From contig CAWBHA010000006.1 of NCBI GenBank assembly GCA_963788585.1, positions 434,001-498,000 on the forward strand: a stretch of 64,000 nt of DNA. Reading direction: 5' to 3'. A model generated the notes under the pieces. It did not search any database. It was given only the letters and a program-made list of their open reading frames with translations, and was not told the DNA's origin. Of the stretch, positions 44,233 through 53,555 are shown piece after piece (position 1 is the stretch's first letter; every line of letters begins with the position of its first letter). Made by a program: the position numbers and the translations under genes. This DNA is from Bog-473 sp963788585. GTDB lineage: Bacteria > Actinomycetota > Acidimicrobiia > Acidimicrobiales > RAAP-2.

Positions 44233-45578
44233 ATGTCCCGCATGCCCGAGAGCCGGCCCGAGGGCGATGACGGCGTCATCTCGATCGAGGAGATCGAGGA
44301 TGCCGTCGTCGACGGGGACAGTCCCGTCGCCGCCCGAACCGGCACCGCACGGGCGGCCCTCGGGCACCGGACCTTCCGCATCGTCTTCCTGGGCGCCTTC
44401 GCGTCGAACATCGGCACCTGGATGCAGAACGTCGTCCTCGGCGCCTACGCCTACGACCTGACGCACTCGAGCACGTTCGTCGGCGTGATCATCTTCGCCC
44501 AGCTCGGGCCGACCCTGGTCTTGCCGATGGTGGGCGGCCTGCTGGCGGACAAGGTGAATCGCAAACGCTTCCTGATCCTGTTGTCGCTCGAGCAGCTCGT
44601 CTTCTCCGCTCGGGGTGGCGCTCGTCGTGCACTCGCCCCACCCTTCCCACGTCCTGCTCGTCGTCATGGTGCTGCTGGTCGGCTGCGGGAGTGCGATGTT
44701 CGGGCCGACCTATTCCGCCGATCTTGCCGGGCCTGGTCGGGAAGGAGGACCTGCCGGGGGCGATCTCGCTCAACTCGGCGCAGATGAACGCATCTCGGGT
44801 GATCGGGCCGGTCATCGGGGGCGTCCTCTACTCCGCCATCGGGCCGGCCTGGGTCTTCGCCGGCAACGCAGTGACGTACCTCTTCGTGGTGGCTGCGTTG
44901 ATGATGGTGACGCTGCCCGCCGTCCCTCAGATGGCCAGACACGCCAGCCGCTGGCGCGAGCTGACCGCCGGCGTGACGGTGGCTCGTCACGACAAGGTGA
45001 TCGGTCGCTGCCTGGTCACCGTCTTCGTCTTCTCCCTGCTCGCGCTCGCCTTCATCGGCCAGATGCCGGTGGTGGCGGCGCACAACCTCGGGATCGACCT
45101 GTCCAAGTCGGCGGACTACGGGATCCTGTACGCGTGCTTCGGAGCCGGCGCCCTGACTGGCGCCATCTCCATCGGCACGGTCTTCGCCCAGACTTCGAAG
45201 CCCCTTCTCGTGCGGGTCTGCCTCGTCGGCTACGCGGTTTCGCTGTGCGCCTTCGCACTGCAGCGCTCACCTGTCCCCGCCGACGTCAACGTCGCGGTGA
45301 CGGGCGCCTTCTACTTCGCGTTCATCACCGCGCTGAACACGACCCTCCAGGCGCGCCTGCACGAGAACGTGCGCGGCCGCGTCATGGCCCTGTGGATGAT
45401 GGGTTTCGGGGGCACCGTCGGCATCGGCAACCTGCTGATCGGCCCCATCGTGGAAGCGGTCGGGATCACCAATGTCCTGCTCTTCGGGTCCTTCGTGGCG
45501 CTCGCCCTGGCGTGGTACGCCGACGTGCGCAGCCCGCCCGAGGTTCAGGTCGTGCTGGGGGCCGAGCTGGCCCAGTAG
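44233..45578 (+). CDS. MFS exporter (EntS/DHA3-like); two frame breaks
   Basis: Transporter of about 447 residues with about 12 helices. After an acidic N-terminal tail (EEIEDAVVDGD), the first helices include FLGAFASNIGTWMQNVVLGAYAYDL and GGLLADKVNRKRFLI (motif A). Single-base shifts near 44612 and 44722 must be bridged to reach GLVGKEDLPGAISLN and the rest, which ends at 45578. Other start ATG: 44242. Its 3' end overlaps the convergent acyl-CoA synthetase gene by 34 bp. Substrate unknown. Confidence 0.75.
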
Positions 45579-47129
45579 GCCTCTCGCAGGGCCTTCTTGT
45601 ACAGCTTCCCGTTCTCGCCACGGGGCATCGCCTCGGTGAAGTCCACCGAACGTGGGCACTTGTAATGCGACAGGTGGTCCCGGCAGAAGGCCAGGATCTC
45701 GGCCTCGAGCTCCGGGCCGGGGACGGCACCGGGAGCGGGCTGGACGACCGCCTTGACCTCTTCGCCCATCTCGGGCTCGGGGATGCCGAAGACGGCGACG
45801 TCGGCCACGGCGGGATGGAGCACCAGGACGTCCTCGATCTCCTGCGGATAGATGTTGACGCCGCCGGACACGATCATGAACAGCTTGCGGTCGGTCAGGT
45901 AGAGATAGCCCTCGTCGTCGAGGTGCCCGACGTCCCACAGGGTGGCCCAGCCCTTGTCGTTGAACGTCTGCTGCGTCTTCTCCGGGTCGTGGTTGTACTC
46001 GAAGGTGACGTTCCGGCTCCCGCTGCCGAAGTACACGACACCGTCCTGTCCGACCGGGACCTCGTCGCCATCGTCGTCGCAGACGTGGACCTCGCCCCAG
46101 ATGGCCCGGCCGACGGAACCGGGATGGGTCAGGGCCTCCTCGGAGCTGATCCACGTCATCCCCAGCCCCTCGGTCCCCGAGTAGTACTCGTGAATGATGG
46201 GACCCCACCACTCGATCATCCGGCGCTTCACCTCGGGAGCACACGGAGCGGCCGCGTGCACGACGGAGCGGAGCGAGGAGACGTCGTAACGGGCCCGGAC
46301 CTCGTCCGGCAGCTTGAGCATGCGGACGAACATGGTCGGGACGAACTGGGCGTGCGTGACGTGGTACCGCTCGATGAGCGCCAGGCACTCCTCGGGGTCG
46401 AAGTGCTCCATCAGCACCACCGTCCCGCCCATGCGCTGCACCGTCATGGACCACACCAGCGGCGCCGAGTGGTACAGCGGCGCCGGACTGAGGTAGACGT
46501 CCCCTTCGCCGAGCCCCATGATGCGCTCGAGCATCGGGACCAGGGTGGCGCTGGTCCCGAACGGGTCGCCGCTCAGCGGCCGGCGGATCCCCTTCGGGTG
46601 GCCGGTCGTGCCCGATGAGTAGAGCATGGCGAAGCCCTCGAGCTCCTCGGCCAGCGGCTCGCCGCTGAAGCCGGGGACACGAACTCGTCATACGAGGTAT
46701 GCCCGGCCGCGACGTGGCCCCCCAGCATCAGCCGGAGCTCGACGAGCGGCGTCAGAGGGACCAGCTCGTCGGCCAGGGGCGCCAGGGCGTCGGAGGTGAT
46801 GAGCGTGTGGGCGCCGCAGTCGTTGACGATGTACGCCGGCCTCTTCGGCCGTCAGATGCCAGTTGGCCAGCGTGTAGTACACGCCGCTGCGCTGGAGCCC
46901 GAACACCACCTCGTGGGTCCGCTCGTCGTTGGGCAGACAGCACCGCCACGTGGTCGCCGGGCCGGAGGCCATGGGCGTACAGCGCCTGCGCCAGACGGGC
47001 AGACCGCTCCTCCAACTCGGCGAACGTGACGACCTGTCCCGATGTGGTGATGACCGCCGGCCGACGACCGGCCGCGCCGGCGGCGTAGGTCGCGGGGCGG
47101 AGGTGCGCCGGACGGGTCTCGCTGTCCAC
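45545..47129 (-). CDS. Fatty-acyl-CoA synthetase (FadD type); about three frame breaks
   Basis: AMP-forming acyl-CoA ligase of about 527 residues. The C-terminal 360 residues are clean: LYSSGTTGHPKGI (P-loop), YYSGTEG, the WDVGHLDDEGYLYLTDR adenylate motif and MPRGENGKLYKK with the catalytic lysine. The N-terminal third is in three frames, starting MDSETRPAHLRPATYAAG at 47129, then LPNDERTHEVVFGLQRSG, then YIVNDCGAHTLITSDALAPL. Breaks lie near 46945, 46853 and 46672. Fatty acid or steroid side-chain activation is likely. Confidence 0.75.
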
Positions 47130-47221
47130 CGCCCTCTTCTAGTCGACGCGCCCCACGTGGCGCCTCACCACGGGCGGCCCGGGCGAGCCACCGAGACGAC
47201 GTGCCTCGGCTCGAGGCCCGG

Positions 47222-48088
47222 TCAGCCGCGCTTCGGCGACCACGTCCAGCGCCGCAGGCCAACGGCGATGCCGGCCGCACCCCAGATCAGCATCACGCCC
47301 AGGTCGCGCCAGGGCCAGACGGGGGTGCCCGGCTGCCCGGTGAACGACGCCACCAGCGCGTCGATGAGGTGCCGGATCGGGAAGTAGTCGGCGAAGGTGG
47401 CGAGGCCCGATCCGGGCGTGATCGGGAACCACAGTCCCGAGAGCGCGACGAGGATGAAGAAGGACAGGCTCACGATCGGCCCGGCGGAGTCCTGATTGGG
47501 CACGAGCGTGCTGATGCCGACGCCCATGGCGCTGTAGCAGACCATGGCCACGAGCAGCGTGACGACGAAGGGCGCCCAGTGGACGGGCCCGCTCACGCCG
47601 TAGCCGAGCCAGCCCACGACCAGGAGCAGCACCACCCCCATGAGCGCCACGATCATGGCGTTGACGATCAGCGCGTCCATGAGCATCCAGGTCGGCAGCG
47701 GGCTGAGGCGCAGGCGCTTGAGCAGGCCCGTCTCGCGACGGTTCACCAGCGTGATGGCCAGGATGGTGAAGCACGAGGCCATGACGCCGTAGCCGCAGAA
47801 CCCGGCCACGTAGTAGTCGATCAGCTTGATCCCGCCGTAGGACCCGATGGTGCTCTTCCCCGCCGTCGCGCCGAGGAGGATGAGGAAGACCACGGAGAAG
47901 GCGATCGGTCATGAGCGCACCGACGGGGTTGAGCCAGAACGACAGCTGCTCGAAGCCGACCTGGCGCACCACGAGGCCTGCGTCGCTCCAGCCCCGGAGG
48001 CTGCCCCGCTACCGGCACCGACGAGGCCGGCACCGACGAAGCCGTCGTCGACGGCAGCCGTCACGCCGGAGTCGGAGACGGAGCTCAC
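47222..48088 (-). CDS. ABC-2 type exporter permease; two frame breaks
   Basis: Membrane subunit for the ATPase encoded just upstream. Six helices are visible, with typical NRRETGLLKRLRLSPLP and SFFILVALSGLWFPI segments. The last 223 residues are clean. Upstream, VVRQVGFEQLSFWLNPVGALM and IAFSVVFLILLG are each one base out of frame, with breaks near 47905 and 47965. The GTG start at 48088 overlaps the ATPase stop. About 288 residues. Drug or antibiotic efflux is typical of this pair. Confidence 0.75.
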
Positions 48089-49001
48089 TCGCCCGACCTC
48101 GTGAGCCCGAGATAGATGTCCTCGAGCGAGACGCGCAGCACCGAGAGGCCCTGGAGCGAGTGACCACCCTCCAGCGCCCACCCCGTCAGGTCGTGCAGCA
48201 CCCGCAGCTCGTCCTCGGTGTGGATCTCGACGAGTCCGTCAGGCGGTGGTCTCGACCGACGTCGGACGTCCACCGGCAGCCCTGCCGAGCGACACCCCGT
48301 CGGGCAGGCGGAAGCGGATGGTCACGGCACCGAGATCCCGGCCGCCGATGGACGACGGCGTCCCGTTGGCCACGATCTCCTGGCCGAACAGCACGGCCGA
48401 CCTGGTCGGCCAGCGCCTCCACCTCGTCCATGTAATGGGTCGTCAGCAAGACGGTGGTGCCTGCGCCGGCCAGGCGGCGGATGAGGTCCCACGTCTCACG
48501 CCGCCCCGACGGGTCGAGCCCGGTCGTCGGCTCGTCGAGGAAGAGGAGCTCGGGGTTGCCGATGATCCCGAGCCCGACGTCGAGACGCCGTTGCTGCCCC
48601 CCGGAGAGCCGCTTGACTCGATCGTCGGCCTTCTCGTCCAACCCGATCAGCTCGATGACCTCGTCGACCGGCCGCGGATTCGGGTAGTACCCGGCGTTCC
48701 GCGTCAACACCTGACGGACCGAGTAGTAGGGCTCGATCGCCAGCTCCTGCAGGACGACACCGATCTGGGTACGCAGCCAACGCTGCGTGGCGCGGTCGGC
48801 CGGGTCGACCCCGAGCGTCTCGACCCGCCCGCCGCTGCGGTGGCGGAACCCCTCGAGGATCTCGACCGTCGTCGTCTTGCCGGCGCCGTTGGGCCCGAGC
48901 AGCGCGAACACCTCGCCCTTCTGCACCTCGAAGCTGACGTCGCGCACCGCCACCGTGTCGCCGTAGGACTTGGCGAGATGCTCGACGGTCACCGCAGGCA
49001 T
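48085..49001 (-). CDS. ABC-2 exporter ATPase (drug-resistance type); two or more frame breaks
   Basis: ATP-binding subunit of about 304 residues. The first 200 are clean: GPNGAGKTT (Walker A), VVLQELAIEP, KRLSGGQQRRLDV (signature) and LLFLDEPTTGLDP (Walker B). After ALADQV near 48405 an extra base shifts the frame; VLFGQEIVANGTPSSIGG continues, and a second disturbed patch near 48240-48270 precedes the conserved end LEDIYLGLTRSGE at 48085. It forms a MarR-ATPase-permease unit with its neighbours. Confidence 0.77.
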
Positions 49002-49079
49002 GGCGACCCCGTATTCCCCGAGCGGTGGCCCCCGAAACGCCGCATCTGGTCGGACGGCCCCGTCGGCATGGGACCGACG

Positions 49080-49551
49080 CTACTGGGGGCCGGACCCGGC
49101 TACGCCGAAGCCGCAGCTCCCACCGTGACAGGCGTCGGCGGCGAGGACCTTGTCGAACAGGTCGCGCAGCTGGCGCAGCTCGGCGTTGGACAGCGCGGCG
49201 AAGGCGGCGGGCGGGACCGACAGCAGGGCGTCGATCTCGGCCGCCAGCTTCCGTCCGCGCTCGGTCAGCACGATGATCTTGACCCGCCGGTCGTCGGGCG
49301 ACGGCTCGCGGCGGGCCAGGCCCGCGGGCGTCGAGGTCGTCGACGAGCGCCGTGACGTACGAGGGGTCGACGCCGATGCCCCGGGCCATCTCGCCCATGG
49401 AGACGCCGTCCGCCTTGCCGAGGCGTGTCAGCGTCTTGATGACGCCGGGCGAGAGCTTCGTACGCTCACCCAGGGCGGCCATCCGCTCCACGTGCTCGCC
49501 CTCGAAGACGACACGGCGCAGGCGTTCGAAGGCCTCCTCGGCCATTCCCAT
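49080..49551 (-). CDS. MarR-family transcription regulator; one frame break
   Basis: Winged-helix repressor of about 157 residues. The helices ALGERTKLSPGVIKTLTRLG and GEMARGIGVDPSYVTALVDDLDARG lead into the wing. An extra G near 49325 shifts the frame before RREPSPDDRR..KIIVLTERGRKL and the C-terminal dimer helices. ATG 49551 (MGMAEEAF) is preferred; an in-frame ATG at 49593 lies in the operator. It sits between an ABC exporter it may control and a divergent MFS exporter. The C-terminal CHGGSCGFG is unusual and could bind metal. Confidence 0.76.
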
Positions 49552-49580
49552 GCGTGCGATTGTCGCACCGTCGAAAGTCT

Positions 49581-49609
49581 TTGACAACCTCATACATTTG
49601 AGTACTATG
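49581..49609 (+). promoter_or_regulatory. Promoter with MarR-type operator between the regulator and the MFS exporter
   Basis: TTGACA (49581-49586), a 16-bp spacer and TACTAT (49603-49608) form the best sigma-70-type promoter in the window. It overlaps the inverted repeat TCATA-N11-TATGA (49590-49610). The region is AT-rich relative to its surroundings. The MarR protein could bind here and control both directions. The exporter ATG follows 12 nt after the -10 box. Confidence 0.55.
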
Positions 49610-49620
49610 AAGTAATCCCC

Positions 49621-51156
49621 ATGGCAACGACCGAAGCCGCCCCGTTCAAGCTCACGCCCGAACTGCGCCGCACCTCGACCGTCGTCGTGTTCTGGGCTCG
49701 ATCATGTCGATCCTCGACACGACGATCGTGGCGGTGGCCCTGGCCACCCTGGGCCGGGACTTCCACGTCTCGGTCACCACGATCCAGTGGGTCGCCACCG
49801 GGTACCTCCTGGCGTTGGCCATCGTGACGCCCGTCTACCGGCTGGGCGGTCGACCGTTTCGGGGCCAAGCGGCTCTGGATGGGCTCGACCGCCCTCTTCG
49901 TCGTCGGCTCCAGCCTCTGTGGCCTGTCCTGGTCGGCCAATTCGCTCATCTTCTTCCGGGTGCTCCAGGGCATCGGCGGCGGCATGCTCCTCCCCGTCGG
50001 GCAGTCCATCCTCGCCCGCGCCGCCGGCCCCCAGCGCATGGGCCGCGTCATGAGCATCATCGGCGTGCCGATGGTGCTCGGACCGATCATGGGGCCGGTC
50101 ATCGGCGGGCTGATCGTGTCCAACTACAGCTGGCGCTGGATCTTCTACATCAACGTCCCGATCGGCATCGTGACGCTCGTGCTCTCCAACCGCTGGCTGC
50201 CGAGGTTCGACAGCGACGAGCGCTTCCCCACCGCATTCGACACGCTCGGCTTCTGTCTCTTGTCACCCGGCCTCGCCGCCCTGCTCTACTCCGCTCTCCG
50301 AGGTCGGGACCACCGGCTCCTATACGAGCCCGTCGGTGCTCGTGAGCGCCGTGCTCGGGGTGCTCCTGATGGCGGGGTTCATCCTCCACGCGCTCCGCGT
50401 GAGGAATCCCCTGCTCGACCTGCACCCCTTCCGGCACCGGAACTTCGCCATCGCCAACGTCTGCATCTTCGTCATCGGCGCCACGCTGTTCGGCTCGATG
50501 TTCCTGCTGCCCATCTACTACCAGGTCGCCCGCGGCCAGGAGGCCTGGGTGGCGGGGCTGCTCCTGGCGCCCCAGGGCATCGGCGCGGCCTGCATCATGC
50601 GCTGGGCGGGCAGCGTCACGGACCGCTTCGGGCCTCGCCGCGTCGTGCCCTTCGGCATCCTCCTCATGGCGGCGGCGACCGTCCCCTTCGCCTTCGTCAC
50701 CGCCAACACCAGCCTCGGGCTCCTGGCGGTGACCCTCTTCGTGCGCGGCCTCGGGCTCGGCCTCTCGATGATGCCGGTGACGGCCGCGGCCTACTTCGAC
50801 CTCAACCACGCGGAGATCCCGAAGGCCTCGACCATCATGAACATCGTGCGGCTGGTCGGCGGGTCGGTGGCCACGGCGCTCTTCGCGGTGGTGCTCGAGC
50901 GGCAGATCGTGGCCAACCTCGGCTCCGCCGCCACGAAGTTCGGCGGGAGCGCCGGCGTGATCGGCGCCACGGCGAAGCTGCCGCCACCGGTGGCGGACTC
51001 GGTCGCCGCGGCCTTCGCCCACACGTTCTGGTGGTCCGTCGGCGCCATCATGATCGCTTTCGTCCCGACGCTCTTCCTGCCCAACCACGCGGCGGTTGCG
51101 CCGCGGACGACGAGCCCGCCACCGACTCCCCCGTCGCCGGGGCCATGCTCGAGTAG
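49621..51156 (+). CDS. DHA2-family (EmrB/QacA-like) MFS exporter; at least four frame breaks
   Basis: Drug:proton antiporter of about 510 residues with about 14 helices. The N-terminus MATTEAAPFKLTPELRR is followed, one base out, by SILDTTIVAVALATLGRDF (helix 1 motif). The protein then passes through a shifted WAVDRFGAKRLWMGS, GPIMGPVIGGLIVSNYSWRWIF (motif C) and, in a third frame from about 50293, FRHRNFAIANVCIFVIGATLF to FLPNHAA. A last shift near 51090 gives the end PATDSPVAGAMLE at 51156. Breaks lie near 49693, 49822, 50293 and 51090. Probably controlled by the divergent MarR protein. Confidence 0.76.
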
Positions 51157-51157
51157 C

Positions 51158-51945
51158 CAGCGACGTCGGACCGGTCACCGCGCGCTGGCCGATCGCCTGG
51201 CCCGTGCCGGTTTCGTGGCCGCTTCCGACGAGGCGGGCGAGCTCATCGACGCGGCCGATGGCGACGCCGGCCGCCTGGAGGCACTGATCGATCGCCGCCT
51301 GGACGGCGAGCCGCTGGCCTGGATCACCGGCTGGGCCGCCTTCGGCGACGTCACCGTCGCGGTCCACCCGGGCGTCTACGTCCCCCGCTGGCAGAGCCTC
51401 GAGCTGGCCCGGCGGGCGGCAGCCAGACTCCCCGACCGCGGCACCGCGGTCGACGTGTGCACCGGGTCGGGCGCGATCGCCGGTGCGCACTCGGGCCCGC
51501 CCGCCCGCGGGCGCGCGTCGTCGCCACCGACGTCGACCCGCGGGCCGTCGCCTGCGCCGGGGCGAACGGCGTCGAGGTCTACGGCGGTGACCTGTTCGCC
51601 GCGCTCCCGCCCGTCCCTGCGGCACGCCGACCGACGTGGTCGTGGCCGTCGTCCCCTACGTCCCGCACCGCCGAGCTCGGGCACCTGCCGCGGCACACCC
51701 TCGAATTCGAGGAAACGTGCGCACTACGACGGCGGATCGGACGGCACCGAGGTCGTGGCACGCCTCCTCGACCGAGCGCCCCCGGCTACCTGCGGCCGGG
51801 CGGGACGGTGCTGCTCGAGCTCGGGGGCACCCAGGCCGGGCTCATCCTGCGGCCGCTCATCGACGAGCGGGGCTACGACGGTATCGAGACGTGGTGCGAC
51901 GAGGACGGCGACCTGCGCGGCGTCGAGGCCCGGCTCGGCGCCTAG
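51158..51945 (+). CDS. PrmC/HemK-like protein-glutamine methyltransferase; several frame breaks
   Basis: SAM-dependent methylase related to release-factor N5-glutamine methyltransferases. The N-terminal helical part (LADRLARAGFVAASDEAG, PLAWITGWAAFG) leads to the SAM-binding VDVCTGSGAIA. The frame then shifts to VVATDVDPRAVACAGANGVEVYGGDLFAALP, again at the catalytic region (NPPY-like VPYVP seen one base out), and to GYLRPGGTVLLELGGTQAG at the end. At least three breaks occur (about 51480, 51625 and 51715). No start codon is clear at the 5' end. Its TAG shares CTAG with the convergent membrane-protein gene. Confidence 0.65.
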
Positions 51946-53438
51946 GTCCGGGCGAAGACCAGGGCGACGGGCGAGCGGTCGACCACGTGCCAGCGCGGGT
52001 CGTGCGCGAGGTAGCAGCGACAGTGCGGTGTCGGGCGCCCAGACGACGTACGGCGACGTCGAAGTCGGACAGGATGGGGTCCGGGTTGGTCGTGAGGTCG
52101 TTGATGGCGAAGAACTGCGTCAGCACCGTGCCCTCGAAGAGGTCGGTGCGGCCGTCGACGAAGGTGGCCCGGTGCCGGGCGATGGAGTAGTCGCCCCAGG
52201 CGTACTCGGTGAAGATGCGGCCGGGGTGACGCACGGAGATAGTCGAACGCCTGCACGGGTTCAGCGTCGATGACACACTCCCGACCGGCACGGAGGGGGC
52301 GCCGAGGATGAAGATGCCCAGCACCGACGAAGCCCGCTCCGGCCCAGCGCCGTGCCGTCGTCCCCCAGGGTCGGCGGGCCGGCAGGACGGCGGCCAGCCC
52401 GACGGCGACCAGCATCAGGTAGATGACGAGGCGCTGCGTGCGCAGGGCCTCCACGAACAGGGCAGGGCGCCCAGCGTGCCTTCCAACAGCGGGATGCGGC
52501 GGGAGCGGATGCACGCGACCAGCAGCGCGACCGGGACGAGGTAGACGAGCGAGCACCATCAGCGAGTGGAAATCGGGCGAGTTCCACTCGTTGATGTACT
52601 GCCCGATCTGACCGTTGCGCGAGACGTCGACGTCGTAGCCCAGCAGCCCCGGCCCGTACGGCGTGATGCACGACGGCGAGCACGCTGCCGAGCAGCGCCA
52701 GCCCGAGCGCACCGGTGTGCGACGACTGCGCCACGCCGTCGATCCGCCCGACGACGCGGGCCGGCGCCAGGGACCAGCCCAGCTCGATCCCGAGCACGAG
52801 CGAGCCCGATCAGGACCGACCCGTGCGTGTTGACCCAGACGAGGCACAGCGGTGGGAGGCAGAGCAGCCAGCGCGGGTTCCCCCGCGCCTTCGTCAGCAC
52901 GAGCAACTCGAGGGGGAACCAGACCAGCGAGAAGTCGAGGCCGCGGTCCTCGACGACGGTGCCGGCGATGCCATACGACAGCAGGAGCACGATCGCGACG
53001 ACCCGGCCCGCCGCGCGCACCGAGCGCGCGCGCGTAGGCGGCGCTCACCGCGAGGGACGCGCCGCCGAGGACGACGGCGTAGAGCGGGTAGGCCGCGTTG
53101 CCGACGGCACGGAACATCGCGGCCAGCACCACCTCCGAGCCCCATTCGTCGACCACCCAGCGGCGGTGCGCCTCTGTGTACGAGAACGGGTCCAGGCCGA
53201 TGATGCGGTGGTGATCGAGCATCCACTGTCCGGCGGCCAGCGACCAGAAGCTCGTCGTTGGAGAGCGAGTGGTCGAGCGCGACGGCGGCGATGAAGCCGA
53301 TGGCGAGAGCGAGACCGGCCAGCTCGATCGCCCGCTGCGGCAGACGGCGCGGCGCATCGGAGGCGGGGGGCGGTCGGCAGGGGCGGCGCCGGCCGTCGGC
53401 AGATCGTGTCGCTCGACGGCCCGGACGCTCGCCTGCAC
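51942..53438 (-). CDS. Polytopic membrane protein of unknown function; many frame breaks
   Basis: Pieced together over roughly eight single-base shifts, this is one membrane protein of about 490 residues with about ten helices. Recognisable pieces in order: RAIELAGLALAIGFIAAVAL, SLAAGQWMLDHHRIIGLD, VVDEWGSEVVLAAMFRA, GLDFSLVWFPLELLVLTKA, VWVNTHGSVLIG, INEWNSPDFHSLMVL, RTQRLVIYLMLVAVGLAAVL and IFTEYAWGDYSIARHRATFV. The layout resembles GT-C glycosyltransferase-like proteins, but no catalytic motif can be trusted. Start GTG 53438 has GGGGAGA upstream. This is the most damaged gene in the window. Confidence 0.5.
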   Translation of the reverse strand: MQASVRAVERHDLPTAGAAPADRPPPPMRRAVCRSGRSSWPVSLSPSASSPPSRSTTRSPTTSFWSLAAGQWMLDHHRIIGLDPFSYTEAHRRWVVDEWGSEVVLAAMFRAVGNAAYPLYAVVLGGASLAVSAAYARALGARGGPGRRDRAPAVVWHRRHRRRGPRPRLLAGLVPPRVARADEGAGEPALAALPPTAVPRLGQHARVGPDRARSCSGSSWAGPWRRPASSGGSTAWRSRRTPVRSGWRCSAACSPSCITPYGPGLLGYDVDVSRNGQIGQYINEWNSPDFHSLMVLARLPRPGRAAGRVHPLPPHPAVGRHAGRPALFVEALRTQRLVIYLMLVAVGLAAVLPARRPWGTTARRWAGAGFVGAGHLHPRRPLRAGRECVIDAEPVQAFDYLRASPRPHLHRVRLGRLLHRPAPGHLRRRPHRPLRGHGADAVLRHQRPHDQPGPHPVRLRRRRTSSGRPTPHCRCYLAHDPRWHVVDRSPVALVFART

Positions 53439-53555
53439 TGCTCTCCCCTCGTGCCGATCCCCCACCGGCACCCCTGCGGGCACCGTACAACGGGCTCCGT
53501 CAGAACGGCGTCGCAGGACGGTTGCGATCCCGTCGCTTTCGCCTCCTCACCGGAC

